DNA of 64,000 bases from Pomacea canaliculata. Lineage: Eukaryota > Mollusca > Gastropoda > Architaenioglossa > Ampullariidae. A program made the position numbers and the translations under genes. A model generated the notes under the pieces. The model saw only the letters and a program-made list of their open reading frames with translations. It made no database searches and was not told the origin of the DNA. Below, one piece after another: positions 1-12,899 of this stretch; the stretch's first letter is position 1; every line of letters starts with the position of its first letter. Location: contig NC_037590.1 of the NCBI RefSeq assembly GCF_003073045.1, positions 44,928,296-44,992,295 on the forward strand, in the 5' to 3' direction.

Positions 1-3000
1 CTGTAGAAAGGTAGCTGCCCAGTCCAGCTGAGGCCAAGTAAACACCCATCATAACTCCTTGCATGCTCTCTGGGGACTGCGTGTAGGCAAACTCTAGACC
101 TAGTCATAACAAAGTAAACCTTGCACATACATTTTTGTTACACTGTAAACAAACTCTAGCCCTAGTTGCACCAAAGGCAAGGCTTCTATATTTATTTGTG
201 TTGAGCTTTTTACAATTTAATGGAAATCGAAAGATACATTATTCGGAAACAAGGCAAACATTGAGAATAAGCCAAAACAGTTCAAGGAACTGAAATTTTC
301 TTCAGCTGGCTTCTTAGCAAATAAATAAACACCGTGCATTCCATCAGTATGGATCATTTTGAACTGCTCTGAAGATTAAAATACTGTACCTGATACACTG
401 ACAAAAGCTTCGCTGGCACCTACAAGTGCAAACTGTGGGATCTGAGCAAAGACGCTGATATAAGAGGCATTGAATGTTTCACTTCCAACTACTTGTTGAA
501 ATCCCAGCTGCTTTTTCCTCTCAATTTCCAGAACTGCAGCCACAATCATTGAGCTTGCCGCCACCACCATGCCAATGCCTGTGAAAATGTAAGCAACAGT
601 TAGTGTTTGACAATGAACATTCTCTTCTGGAACTTTCCCACAAAATGTATGTGACCGCGTGTTCGCGTGTGTATGTGTTTGTGTGAGAGTAAAGAGGATA
701 CCCTTTGGTGGGAGTCTACTGCTCTCTGTAGACCTTGTATACAAACATCAACAGTGTCAACAAACTTCCATGTTTACAACTTGGAGTTTCTAAATATTCA
801 AGTCCGATGTGCCTCGTTCAGCGAATCATTTACATCAAGAGAACTAACTACAGAAGTTGTTGAGGACATAGTAAACACACCTGATGTCAAACTTCGATGG
901 TCCCGGTTAAAGACGGGGTGTGTGGGGGTCGAGCAGCGCTACCCCACGAGAACAACGTTCATATTGTTGTCAAATAACATTTTCATATACCTATTTTATG
1001 TAGATGTGAAAGTGGATGGCCCAGGCGCTCCATGCAGGGATAGAGCACTCTGTCCATGACAGGGATGAGAAGCATGACAGAAATTGTGTTGAATACGTTG
1101 AGGATGGCAACAGGCACATTTCCCTTACCAACATTCAAGTCCATGCGCTCACCTTGCAGGAAAAATGTTGTTTGGATCTGTGTAATCGAACATTTTTCAG
1201 GTATTACTTTTCAGATATTTTTTATGCAAGATAAATTTCTTTCCAAATTTATCTTCCTAAACGTGTGAATATTTAAAACAAGCTAATTAAAGGATATTTA
1301 AACATTTTCAATTTACTAGTTTGAATTGAGTAGCTTTATCACCTCTCACTTCAAAAGTCATTGCCGATGATGATATCTTACTGCTAATTGTGTTGCTACG
1401 ATTATTTTATTTCTACATGTATTTCCAAATTAACTTGAATCAGCAGGGTGATCTCAAATTTATACCAATAAACTGTGTTTTCTCTGTATGCTTTCAAATT
1501 ATGAAAATGATGACAATGCCTAAAAAGACTTTTTCAAAATGTCCCATGACGCTTGTGGGTGCAGTGGCTTGTGAGTTGTAATAGGCTCACAAGCTCTACT
1601 GCAGATGAAGCACATCGTTCTCCTGTCGTCACTTACCTTTCCCCCAATAAAGCCAGGTAAAAACTGCTGCTCGGTAAATAGAAATTAGGGTCTGAACTTA
1701 CCTGCGAATAGACGGCCCAATACATGGTCAAAAGGAAGAATATTGGCAGGACCCTAAGAACTGCAATCACTCCATCAACTATTTTGTCATCATAAGACCC
1801 TCCATGCTGGATACGTGCTGTGTCAAAGAACCCGTGGGTCTGTTGTTTTTCTCTACCTTTGGGTGGACAGCAACCTTGAAAACAGACGATGAAAGAGTCT
1901 CTAATCATGCCACCTGTAAAAAAATAGTAACAGTCAAATATCACAAATACCAGGATATTCAACACTGCGAAAAATAACCAACCAACTACACTATAACTTA
2001 ATTTTTCCATATCAGCAGATGTAAATGATTTAACATACCTGGTAGAGCACAACTGAGGATACTACCTATCTACCCTGCGTTCTCATTGCTTCAAACTCAC
2101 AGACACGTTCCTAAATTCTAAAGGATGACATTACCAACGAAAACAACCTTTCGGTATAGCCTTCTTTCTTGAAGAAACAGCATCTACCTGTGTTCTGTCT
2201 GTCTTTAGTGCCTCCTTTTTTAACAAATGGAGAAGACAGATCTGCCTTCTGGAAGTGGTCTGTGAAAAGCGCCACACTCACAACACTTCCAAAACTCATG
2301 GATATATTGCATTTTGTGAAAACTGTAAAGGTAGAATACAGAACCACGCATATTGAAGAAATATAATTTCTGAGGACTGGTATCAATTATGTGGTAGAGG
2401 TAGGCACTGGTGGTATTTGGTCGACAGCCCTGCAGACAAACCGAGGTTGTGAACATGCACGACATTGTGTTGTTGACTTTTCTTTGGAGCGAACCGAGCT
2501 TTACTACTTTCATCGTGGTTTACACGTACAGCAATCGCGCGAGGAGCCCCGAAAGAACCTTGGCGATGTTGTTTGAAGAAAAGCCATACAGACACTTTAC
2601 ACATCAACACCAGATTACCGACTAATTTTGTCTCGTTTTTCTGTAGGATTTATAACAATAATAACATATTTTAACAATAATAACACATTTCAGCTTCCGA
2701 CTCAATCATTCAGGTCCATAAAAAATAACATTTCCAACCTTCCAAACTTTCTGAAATATTTACGAAATATTTTACTAATCTTAAAGTAAAACACAAGAAG
2801 ACATGCACTTACATATATAGTATTAACATTCTTGGTTTACTACACTACTTTATACTGTACACAGTGCCAGTGAATTTGTCCCAAATCATAAACAACACTA
2901 ATACTAAAGTATTTTTGATGGCTTTTATTTCAGCCTGTATCATGTTACCTGTCAGTTGTTTGTGAATGTAGTGACGTCTGGCAAACTGTAGAGACACAAT

Positions 3001-6000
3001 GCCCAATAGCATGCTGAGCAATGGGATGAAAAAGCCCCACGAAAAGCTTACGTTCTGTTGGACTACTGCCACACCTGAGTAGGCTATGAGCGCTCCAGCA
3101 TTTGCAAACCAAGTGTACCTGTGACAAAGGTGCTCTAAATGATGGGGTGTGCTTGGGTGCAGTAAGAGTAACTATTACTACTGAACTTAAATTTTGATTG
3201 TTTTTACTAACAAATTAGAACCTAAAGTAAAACATCAACTTGGAACCGAGTCCCGAGCGAGTGTAATTTTAGTAACAACCACAGAATTATTATGTACAAA
3301 GTTTTTACCTAAATGACATAAAAGTACATTGACAGCCAAAGGATGTTTTCCCGATATCATTCTTAGTTCATTTAATATAGATGCTGTGCAGTTCTGAGAA
3401 CTGACTGGTAATGAGTATTTATCCCCATGCTGTGTCCATCCGGCAATGACACACTATTCAGGCATGGAGCAGTCACATGTCCACCTTCATATTTGGAAAT
3501 AATATTATTACCAGTTGAAAAATGTCTGTACGGCTGCAGGTCCCATGTCTTGAACTTGCTGTGGCCCAAAGGTTGCCAAAGGAGCCTTAATTCCTCCAGT
3601 GCCAATAGCAGCAAACACCAGACCTAGCATAAAATATATCCTGCGGTGCTCCTATTAGAGGCAAGAAATAAATCACAAAAATTAGGTCATATCAGACAAA
3701 CATCTTTATCATCACTGTTTTACTAGCCCTCGTGTCTTCACTTCTTGTCACACTTGTTTAAAAGTGATTCAAAGAAGTAATTACAAATAAATGTATATAC
3801 AGATTTAAAAGAGGCTTCAAAGAAACAATGGTATATATACTTTCTTTACAAATATTTTGATATATTTATGGATTAAGCTTCTATACAGTTCACATAAAGA
3901 CAAAGTATGCAGAACCTGCTCAATTAGTTGAGTTTTTATTATAAGATTGAAGCTTTGCTGCTTTCTATCGATAACTACTGCCCACCAGCAAACTAGAGTC
4001 ATTTGAAAATAGTGCTTAAGAAAGGACACTACTCAAGTACCACAGAAAATAACAAATGCATGCACGCATACACAACCACATATCCACATGGATATCCTAA
4101 CCCTTCATTATCACACACAGAAAAAGGTGAAAGAGACTATATATATAATACATGCATGTTTATTATGTTTATGTGTTTAACTACATTCACAGACCGTTGC
4201 ATTTGGACATCAGGTCAGCAAACTTACCACACTTAATTCATACTCATCCCCACCAAACAAATCCTTGTAGTCAACTGCCGATGCTGGAAGCAGAAACAAC
4301 CCTGAAAATAAGGCACAAAATATAATGTCAGAAAATAATCAAATAATGTATTAAGAATGTTGATAACATCTTCACAGCTCTCTGAAAGTTTTACATAATA
4401 ATTAGCTGATGCTTTGCCTTGAACATGATTTCTACAGTTCCTCTGGAAACATTTATAATCTTTTGTTCATATCTTTTTTCCCCAGCTAGACAGTTTTAAC
4501 TCAGTGAAGCTTTTAACAGTTTACTGGCTTAAGGCTATCTTGACATCAAGAGCACCTCACTTGTGTCTAGTCCAAAATTTTGGGGAACCTGGGCTGTAGC
4601 GAAGGTTTTCATTTGTAAGCTTTCATAGCTAAAGAAAAATTACATTTAAAAATATGAAAATTAAGGCAGTTTTAGAATCTTTAACATGGTTAGTGCAATA
4701 AAGATACCAATAACTAGTAAATTGCTATGCTGAGCTAAGACAGTGACATGCATCCTATTGTAGGAGGATAAAATGCAGCAAAACTTATAACTCTCTTTCT
4801 AACATAGAAAGCGTGATCATACTAAGTTATTCAAATGAGCTATTGACCTCAAAACTACATCAAAACTTTTCCCTGACCCAGTAAATAGATCAGTGAGAAG
4901 CCATAAGTTGTGTTGAACATTCCAATTTTTCCATCAGCAATGCAGCCTCCAAAGACTGGAATAAGATACACTGACCCTGAAACACACATCAACATGTACA
5001 TGTCAGCACATAAATATAAACCCACGGGCGCGCGCGCACACACACAGATAATGTGATAACAGAGCTGCTACTCTTGCTCTCTGTAGAAGGTGTGATGTCA
5101 AGTCTCTAAATATTTACAGAATGTCATTAATAATGATCAACTTTGTAAATAAGACTTAAGCGGCATACTCAGTTTCCTTGGTTGTGTTTTGAATACAACC
5201 ACCTGCCTACATACATATAAATTTTATAGCTTTTAACACTTCATCAGTTAACAATATCTTTGCAAAAGATCCCTTAGTGACACTATAAGGCTACAAACAT
5301 ACAGGGACACCACACATTCCAGTGCGATGTGAATTCACAACTTCAAGCCAGTTCAGAGAGAGAAGACATGTAGAGGATGGTACCTGAGAATACAAGGCTG
5401 ATTGTGGTGGCATCGTTGCTGCTGTATTTTAGAGTGCTAGTGCAGAAGAGGACCAGGTTGGCAACAACACTGTAGTATGTCAGACGTTCACACATCTCAG
5501 TCATCAGAATGCACATGATCACAATTAGTTTCCTAAAATGGGATAAAGAGCGCAAAAGTAAAATAAATCATGTGAAAATCTTAATTTTACCCCAAATAAC
5601 GGCAATATAGAATAAATCAAACATAAAAAATGAAATGATTATTTCAGCCTTATAAAAATTAGGATGATGATAATGTTCGAGGTGGCATGTGGTGGTCCAT
5701 TCTGGAGCTGAAAATATAGTTGTCCACTTTTGGGTGCGCACATCCATGGCTGTCACGGAGGTCGCATCAATACAATGGCAGTGAAGAAAATGAATGGAGC
5801 AGGAGGCAGAATTGTAGACAAGAAACAGTTACAAGCGGCAGTTAAACCTACAGCACTGGAAGCTGGTTTCAAGGTGACAAAGTGGCAATGTCTTTACCGG
5901 TAAGTCAGTAATTTATGCACAAAATATGAATATATTAGTTGCACACATTGTTAAACCATTAGAATAAAGGAAATTCCTTCTCTCACATTCATGCTTGCAG

Positions 6001-8514
6001 CACATGCGTAGATACGATCATTGCCTCAACAGAGAGACAGCTAATATATAGGGAAAATACTTCATATCTGTCCATTATTATAAAAAAGAATAAGTGCGTC
6101 ATCAATTAAGTTCATAAACCAGGGATTATCATGATGGAAACAAGCATGTGGCCAGCTAAATACTATTCCACCTCAGTGTGGATATTTTGGTTCAGTTTTA
6201 GGAGGTGAGCACCACCCAGAAACAGAAAGACTGGATCGGGTGGTGGGTGCAGCTAACAGCTACTGGGTGTAACCTTGCCTATGAAGGCACAATATCTATG
6301 TACATCACAGCTTGTGTATGGAGTGTAGGATTATGGCGGACGAATCACACACACGACCAAAGGCTTATTTTATTTTTTGTCATGCTCTCTGGGGTTGGAA
6401 ACAAATTATCTTCAGGCCAGAGCATGAGAAACAGTTTTATGCTAAGTAGTACCTTCACTGAACTCTCCTGTGGCACGAGTTGGGGACTGTGTGCTAAATA
6501 CCTCTCCTTGAACTCGGTAGGCACTGTGTGCAAGTGTGTGTGTGAGTCCACACCTCTCCTATGTGTATGCATGCAGTCTGTGGTGTATATGATAGTGTAC
6601 AGTGCGTGTGTGTGTGTGAGGGTCCACACTGTAGTTATGTGTATGCAGTCAGGGTGTACCTATAATGATGATAATGTACAGTACATGCAGTGCACGTGTT
6701 TGCATGTGTGTTGAAGGGGTATATGCCACATGTGTGGGCAGGATAGGAATTTTCTTTTTCACTTTCTTCTGTATTTCATGTTGAGGTGTACATACAGTGG
6801 TGAGCGTAGCGGCGTTTCTCAAGTGAGATTGATATTTGTCCAGTAAGTCGCGGCCATCTTTGAAGACATTTTCTGGATGGGGAAGGGGCTGGTCAGGGTG
6901 GGTCTCAAGGATGGATGGGACATGCCAGCCTCACCTTTCTGTCTTCTACCCCAAGTCGGAAGAAGTTCCTCACTTATTCATAGCAAGCACTGCAGCTGAG
7001 TTCAGGGACAACCACTGACCTTAGGGCTGTGTACAGCGGCGACACTACTGGGGACAAGATTTGACCACTGTAGGTTTGTACTGTTGTGACTCATGGTCGT
7101 GAATATTTCACTTTCTTAATTAACGATTCAATTTATTATTATTATTTTCGGTTCAATGTGTGTATTACGCTTAATTTATTTTTCAAATTGGTAATCTTTG
7201 TTTATTTTGATTTGTTTTTTTAATTATCTAAGAGTGCGTCTGTTTGCATACAGTGTGAACGGATAGCTTGTTGTTATGCTCTGTTGACAGAATACTTGAA
7301 GTTGGTTGTTAAGAGATAATACGTATTAAGACCTCTGAAACTGGTGTTGGACGACCGCGCGGTCTGATTGTGCTTTGGTGCTGCGCTCACAGACACGCTG
7401 ACAGTCACACAGACACGCTGACAGTCACACAGAGACGCTCACAGACACGCTGACAGTCACACAGACACGCTGACAGTCACACAAACACGCTGACAGTCAC
7501 ACAGACATGCTCATAGTCACACAGACACGGTCACAGACAGGCTGACAGTCACACAGACACGCTGACAGTCACACAGACACGCTGACAGTCACACAGACAC
7601 GCTCACAGTCACACAGACACACTCACAGTCACACAGACACGCTCACAGTCACACAGACACGCTGACAGTCATACAGACAAGCTGACAGTCACACAGACAC
7701 GCTCACAGTCACACAGACAGACAATCACGCGTCGACGCGAGCAACGAAGCCAATCGCCCCTCAGTGAACAGATAAACAAACATGTGTGGCCGGCACCTAA
7801 CTGCCACAAGAAGCGTGAAACAAATAGGTCTCTAGCTCATTTTTTTCTAGTTACCTTCTTCTCTTCCGGAGATATAAAAAATATTTATGATCCTAATCAT
7901 AAAAACGTTTATTTAAAGCCATGAGAATTTTTCTGCATGAGAAAAATGTCACAAATATTGAATTGGCAGTTGTAAGTATAATTTTAGACTTAAAATGTAT
8001 ACACATGACATGGATATAGAAAGTGAAATAATTTACCATCACATTTTGTGCAAGGAAAATAAATGCCATTACACTGAAAATAATACATGACAACATAGTT
8101 CAGTAACAGTAATTTAAAAAGCAATTAGCTTAATAGGAGAGTCCGCTCTTGTGGGGCTTAATTTATTATCAGAATAAATTGACATTTTGCTCTGGCACAT
8201 ATCTTGCCACTGATCAAATTTTGTATTTTTCCGTTAATATCAAGCATTTTGTGGTCTCGATTAAGTGCAACCTTCTGGGTGCACATACAGATGCCCGCAC
8301 GTGTGTGAAATGCTTGTATGTTTACACTGGAACTCACCTTTGGTTGGTTATCCGGTGTATTCTACGGTCACAGTTGTCTTTTCCTCCGAATGGACTCTTT
8401 CAGTTTCCTCAGACCCATGCTGGTGTCTGGCACTGTCAGCATTTTCACTTGGACCATCTTGCAACGACGCAAGTTTGTTGTCTTCTACCTTCTTCGGTTG
8501 TTGACATTCTTGCT
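1..8514 (-). CDS. SLC15A3/A4-like peptide/histidine transporter, copy A (3' end outside window; damaged 5' end)
   Basis: Proton-coupled oligopeptide/histidine symporter of the POT (PTR2, SLC15) family, a 12-TM protein expected on endolysosomal membranes if it follows SLC15A3/A4. Exons seen, in transcript order: 8338-8514 (exon-1-like, degenerate), 5384-5532, 4878-4976, 4228-4301, 3512-3651, 2949-3118, 1702-1913, 991-1177, 390-578 and 1-99 (cut by the window edge). Exons 3 to 9 equal copy B in length, apart from two one-base losses in B. Family marks: EMCERLTYY (ExxER motif), [62 protein letters not shown]. The 5' end is doubtful: in exon 1 the ATG matching copy B runs into TGA after 20 codons, and the exon 2 acceptor used in B (TTTTGCAG) reads TTTTGCGC. 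It is either a 5'-decayed pseudogene or uses an unseen start. Certain as a POT gene copy, uncertain as a working gene. Confidence 0.85.
5760..8337. other. Intron 1 of SLC15-like copy A, filled with simple repeats
   Basis: A 2.6-kb stretch without supported exons. It has TG-rich sequence at about 6530-6720, a GAT/TTA-rich stretch, and the 20-bp minisatellite described separately. Open frames at 6205-6714 and 6836-7018 are rich in Cys and Val from TG repeats and resemble no family I know. Confidence 0.5.
7381..7725. repeat. 20-bp minisatellite (CAGACACGCTGACAGTCACA)
   Basis: About 16-17 head-to-tail units of roughly 20 bp with few changes (GCTGAC/GCTCAC switches, occasional 10-bp slips such as at about 7430 and 7530). 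It ends at a CGCGTCGACGCG palindrome near 7729-7740. It lies in intron 1 of copy A; copy B's intron 1 has no such array. Confidence 0.9.
8338..8514 (-). pseudogene. Degenerate first coding exon of SLC15-like copy A
   Basis: Aligns with exon 1 of copy B along its length: shared AGAATGTCA start context, a shared GAAAATGCTGAC/GAAAATTCTGAC block, and a shared end ACCAACCAAAG before GTGAG. Relative to B it carries an insertion near the dileucine region and is 2 nt shorter just before the donor. The ATG at 8505-8507 opens a frame of only 20 codons. The other frame has no ATG and meets TAA before the donor. The acidic dileucine sorting signal (EKRPLL in B) is gone. This shows the tandem duplication included exon 1 and that this exon has since decayed. 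Confidence 0.6.
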
Positions 8515-8696
8515 CTGTATACACAAACATAATATACTACACTTTTGATGGATTGAGAATGAGTCAGAGCCCCATCTCTAGGTCCTCACGTGACAACACC
8601 AGGTAGAGAACGTCGGGGTGAAAGGTACTACGAAGAGGGAACGGGGAGAGGGTGGGGGAGATCTTCAGAACGCGGGACATATGAAGGGAGGTGGGG

Positions 8697-8863
8697 GTTG
8701 TTGTTGTTGTTTACCCCGAGCCTGCAGCTAAGACTGTTTCACGGCAAGGCAGTCAGTCCAGTAAACAGATGTCACATGCAGAGAAAGAACAGCGTGCCCG
8801 AGAGGAAAGCTGAACCCAGGACAGCCAACCCTCAGTAACCGTTGCACCACGGGGCCGCCCCGA
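8697..8863 (-). mobile_element. tRNA-derived SINE
   Basis: Read on the minus strand it starts GGCCCCGTGGTGCAACGGTT, containing an RNA polymerase III A-box match (TGGTGCAACGG). A B-box-like GGGTTCAGCTTTCC follows about 30 bp later, then a GC-balanced body and a short (AAC)n tail at 8697-8710. The length of about 165 bp and the order head-body-simple tail fit a SINE. I cannot name the family. Other copies would have to be found in the rest of the genome. Confidence 0.65.
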
Positions 8864-9044
8864 CATTAAAGGGTGAAGACGTGCGACTGTCATGTCCGGT
8901 GCGAGTGAGAGAAGGCCAAGTCTGTAAAACAACATTGTTTATGACACTGCCGTCTCATCGGTTGCACATTAACATACACAGGTAGTTTTTTTGTGGAAGA
9001 GATTTTTTTCGTTAAAGAATAATTCTTTCTGTGTCTTTAAAGAA

Positions 9045-9159
9045 GTGGACTGGTATTGGTAAAGGAAGTGGACAGGTATTACTAACGGAAGTGGACCGGT
9101 ATTGCTGGAGGAAGTGGACTGGTATTGCTAAAGGAAGTGGACTGGTATTGCTAAAGGAG
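9045..9159. repeat. 23-bp minisatellite, five units
   Basis: Five consecutive 23-bp units of the form GTGGACTGGTATTGCTAAAGGAA. The last two units are nearly identical and the first three differ at 2-4 places. It lies between the SINE and the MITE, with no coding sense. Confidence 0.9.
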
Positions 9160-9561
9160 TTTACTTCAACGTCTGAATGCTGTTTAACAAGATGAGTGCA
9201 GTCCTGGAGTCAGGAAAACAAAAGTTTGGCTGACAAGGTGTATCAGTTGGGATACAACGAGAAAACGATCACACATCACCAAGGTGTGGCTAATCATAGG
9301 CTGCCAGCAGGTTCAAAGGTTCAAACTAAGAGAGACCTATGACAGGATGTGGGCAAGTGACAGGCATCAGTAACTCTCTCCACTAAGAATAGGGACAGTA
9401 CTCATATCTGAACTATGATAGTTACAAATCTTGTGCAGGTGCTAGCTGCCGGTTTACTGTCGCTGTAATGATGTTACAGTGCATTTAATACCAAATATGA
9501 AAGTATAAAGTGGAACCAAGTAAAGCTGTTTAACTTTCTGGAAAATGTAACATCATGTCCT

Positions 9562-9854
9562 CAGGGCCGCCTAGAGCCAGCCCTGGCCCCGGGACAGACC
9601 TCTCCGGGCCCCTTGTACTTGTAATCGTAAATTATTTTCCCAGTATATAATGTATGTTTACAATTCGAATCTCAATATCTACACTCAAACTCAACTTCTG
9701 CATGTGTAATACTTGGGTGTTCTGTCCTTAGACCTTTCTTTAAAAGAAAAAGAAAAGGAGAAGAAGAAAAAATCCACTGACCAAGGCCGGGCCCCCTTGA
9801 CAGCCGCGGGCCCGGGTACACCAGACCCCCTGTCCCCCCCTCTTGTCAGGCCTG
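9562..9854. mobile_element. hAT-like MITE with 8-bp target-site duplication
   Basis: A 293-bp GC-rich element. Its ends are CAGGGCCGCC on the left and the complement of CAGGCCTGAC on the right, and both ends carry GGGCCC-rich inner sequence. CATGTCCT occurs directly outside each end (9554-9561 and 9855-9862), a perfect 8-bp direct repeat. An 8-bp duplication with CAGGG-type termini is the hallmark of hAT elements. No transposase is present, so it is non-autonomous. Confidence 0.75.
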
Positions 9855-10539
9855 CATGTCCTTGATTCATGAAGGAATGAGGAAGTCAGACCATCCATCC
9901 CTATAGAATGATGATATGACTACTTAGCCAAGTGTCTAATAATATTATGTTACATGAGGAAGTGAACTGGTCTACCCAACTCAAGAAAAGTCTGTGACGA
10001 GACCCGCTGCGTCTATCTGTTCCTCTACCTCTCCATCGACGACCAGGACCAGCGGACCAGCAACCGTCAGTTGGGACCAGCCAAGGTATGTATGTCAATA
10101 TTTAATCAGTTTAGGAGTATGTAGCCAGATGGTTATAGAACTAGCATCCAAAGCAAAACTGGCTTGTTTTCTAGCTGTGTGTGGCAACTTGGCCTAGCTG
10201 AGCCAGCTATGGAACGAACCCTTCAGAGTATTGGGAAATGAAGCCGAGAGAAGAGGAAGGGCAGACCACCTTCACAAAGCAAGGTAAGTATGGTCTCTGA
10301 CCCCAACCGCCGACACGTTACGGGACTGCCCGTTACTGTTACCCTTTCTCATACGCACTCATAAATTACAGAAAGAAGCTAATTAATTCAACTCATTAAA
10401 AATGAAAAAATGTATATGGGCTTGGGATATGCAGCAGCTGACCGCACCAAAAATGGACGCGAGTTCACAATAAGGTTATGGGCTAATTTTAACCGAGGAA
10501 TTTTTTTTTTAATTTAAAAAACTATAACCCAGCCGATTT

Positions 10540-11153
10540 CGTGTGCGGACTTTTTGCCGACGGACGTTTCGCCGCCGGACGTTTCGGAGCCGGACGTTTT
10601 GCCGACCGGACGTTTCGCCGCTGGACGTTTCGGAGCCGGACGTTTTGCCGACCGGCGTTTCGCCGACGGACGTTTCGCCGCATTATGTCAGAGAGAGAGC
10701 TTACTTACTTCTCAAAGAATGAAAGTAACTACTAGATTACACAACAATTCTTTATTTTCAAACAAATTTTACACACAGACTTCACAGACAGTTCACTTTG
10801 ATTGTCACAGATTATGAGCAACAGCTTTGAGAAAAAACATTGATACAATGGCGAGAGAAATGTGTGAGCTAACGGTTCACATGAGGAGGGATAGTGAGAG
10901 AGAGTTCACTGATACATGGATACAATGGCGAGAGAAATGTGTGAGCTAAGGGGCGTCACACACTTGACTTCGGCTGAAGGTCCCTCCTGAAATGCCGAGA
11001 TGAAGTGCCCCGCGCCGAAACGTCCGGCGGCGAAACGCCGGTCGGCAAAACGTCCGACTCCGAAACGTCCAGCGGCGAAACGTCCGGTCGGCAAAACGTC
11101 CGGCTCCGAAACGTCCGGCGGCGAAACGTCCGTCGACGAAAAGTCCGTGTACC
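10540..11153. mobile_element. Foldback element with GGACGTTTCG subrepeat arms and 8-bp target duplication
   Basis: Two inverted arms of about 140 bp (10543-10682 and 11010-11150, roughly 95% identical by eye) built from tandem 15-bp-scale units such as CGGACGTTTCGCCGC, CGGACGTTTCGGAGC and CGGACGTTTTGCCGAC. GCCGATTT lies directly outside both ends (10532-10539 and 11154-11161). The 330-bp centre carries an internal direct repeat (GATACAATGGCGAGAGAAATG at about 10841 and 10919). Frames through the arms give GRFAAGRFGAGRF-like strings on either strand; these come from the repeat and are not genes. No transposase is present. The 8-bp duplication suggests mobilisation by a hAT-type transposase. 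Confidence 0.8.
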
Positions 11154-11469
11154 GCCGATTTATGTACTACACACAATAATAATAATCATCATCATCGTCG
11201 TCGTCGTCATCATAATCAAATTTGAGCTGCCAAAGAAATTGACAAGATACATTATTGAAAGATATCCTCCTACAAGATCAATACCTAGAACATAACATTC
11301 ACTGATGTGAAAAGTCACTGATAACTAAGAAGAGGCAGATAACTCAGTAGTCAGAGCACAGTAACTGTTACAATGTTTCTGTGTTTCTCGTGAGATGCAA
11401 GCACTGACCCAGGTAACTGGACACTTGGGAGACAGTTATAATGTTAACTCTTACCTTATCAAATGATTC

Positions 11470-12870
11470 AGGCCATCACACCGTGAATCAATGTCTCGCT
11501 TCTGAGAAGGTCTCCCAGTATCCAAATAATGGCATGCGATGGGCCGCCTAAACTACAGAAAATCCATTGCCTTCTTATCACATGTTTCATGAAGTTGCCG
11601 TGCATTTTGTAAGGCCAATATGAAACAGAACAACAGAGGACTTTAATACCATTTCTTTCCACGGATTGATGCCCGATATTTATCAATGTTTTGGTTAGCC
11701 CTGTCTACGCCTCCCAGGAAATGGTTATAGACTTTGATCATGTTAGCCTGCCGAACTTGGATATTTTTTTCAGTTGCTGGGAATAACGATTGACAAGACA
11801 CAGGGTTTAGATACCAGCACCAGATGCGACAACAGTGACAACACTGTTATCATGCCATCTGCATACAATATTGCCATTGCCATCAAGTCGATAATCGAAC
11901 GTGTCTCTTTTTTTTTTCTTTAGCAATACATCTGATTCCAATGGTGCTTTGTCAATGCGATCCTTTCTCATTGTACCTGTTGCCTGATGTCCCATTGAAG
12001 TGAGCTTATCCTGAAGTGCAATGCTGATGAAGAAGTTATCAAATACAAAATGGTATTGTCCAAGGTGTACCTGTGCAAGTGCCTCACTAAACTTCAGGAC
12101 AAGTTATACATCGACACAATATACCTCATGTTTCTTATCTGAAGTTTTACCCTGATATGGCTGAAACCAGCAAATGTTGTCCAGACAAGTGGCACCACAC
12201 CAAAACTTAAAGCCAAACCAAATGGGCTTTACGCAAATAAATTGTTTGCATCCATGACGACCAAAATAACGAACCATGAATTCTTCAAAGCTGAAATATG
12301 TTTCATTTGGAACAGACTTCATGCATCTATAACTGAGTTTGTTTATGAGAGGTCGCTACTTGGAAAACTTTCCTATTGTATCCTAATTGGCAAATTAGAA
12401 AATATGGTTTCAAAGCGATCACGTTTCATGGCAGCACTAATGAGTACATCTTTTCTTCGTTACCAGAGCACGCGCCTTCTGGGGACTGACACGTAACCAG
12501 TCTGAAAAATAATTCCAAGAAAACATTTGAATTCGGAACAAGTCAGTCCCATATTTACACCCTTGCTCGCAGCGTATAAGTGGGAGTATCTGACAGTGAG
12601 TTCAACGATGTCGTCATCAAGAAAAAGTTCAAAAATTTCTATGGGAATTCTGATTTTGGGAAGAAGTCCTTTGGTGGTTCTGTAACTCTACCTGCTACGG
12701 GCTGTGCAGTTAGGTCAGCATTTTTTCCATTTTCGAACAATTTTTGTCACTTTCTTCTTAGACGGAGGAAGTTGCTGAGCAGTAGAGGTTGACGGAACTT
12801 CATCATCATGGAAGTTTCTTCAGGTATGTATGTGGGATCACTTGTGTCTGACTCTTCATCAGGTTCGCGA
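11470..12870 (-). pseudogene. piggyBac-family transposase remnant
   Basis: Several minus-strand frames in order read as one broken piggyBac (PGBD-type) transposase. Near 12550-12640 comes FELFLDDDIVELTVRYSHLY. At about 12180-12300 comes MVRYFGRHGCKQF followed by WFGFKFWC. At about 11810-12090 come VFDNFFIS, MGHQATGTMRKDRI and WHDNSVVTVVASG. The block at 11468-11700 (WPYKMHGNFMKHVIRRQW) is the worn C-terminal part. Frames are interrupted by shifts and stops, so it is dead. An acidic Ser/Asp/Thr-rich N-terminal stretch can be traced to about 12870. No terminal repeats or TTAA sites were recognised. Confidence 0.8.
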
Positions 12871-12899
12871 GACAAAGACCTGACATAATACAGACCACA

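Noticed and set aside
6205..6714. 169-codon open frame in intron 1 of copy A
   Set aside because: Cys/Val-rich translation of TG repeats with no splice or family support.
10541..10817. Frames giving GRFAAGRFGAGRF-like proteins in the 10.5-11.2 kb region
   Set aside because: They arise on both strands from the GGACGTTTCG subrepeats of the foldback element; this is repeat translation, not a gene.
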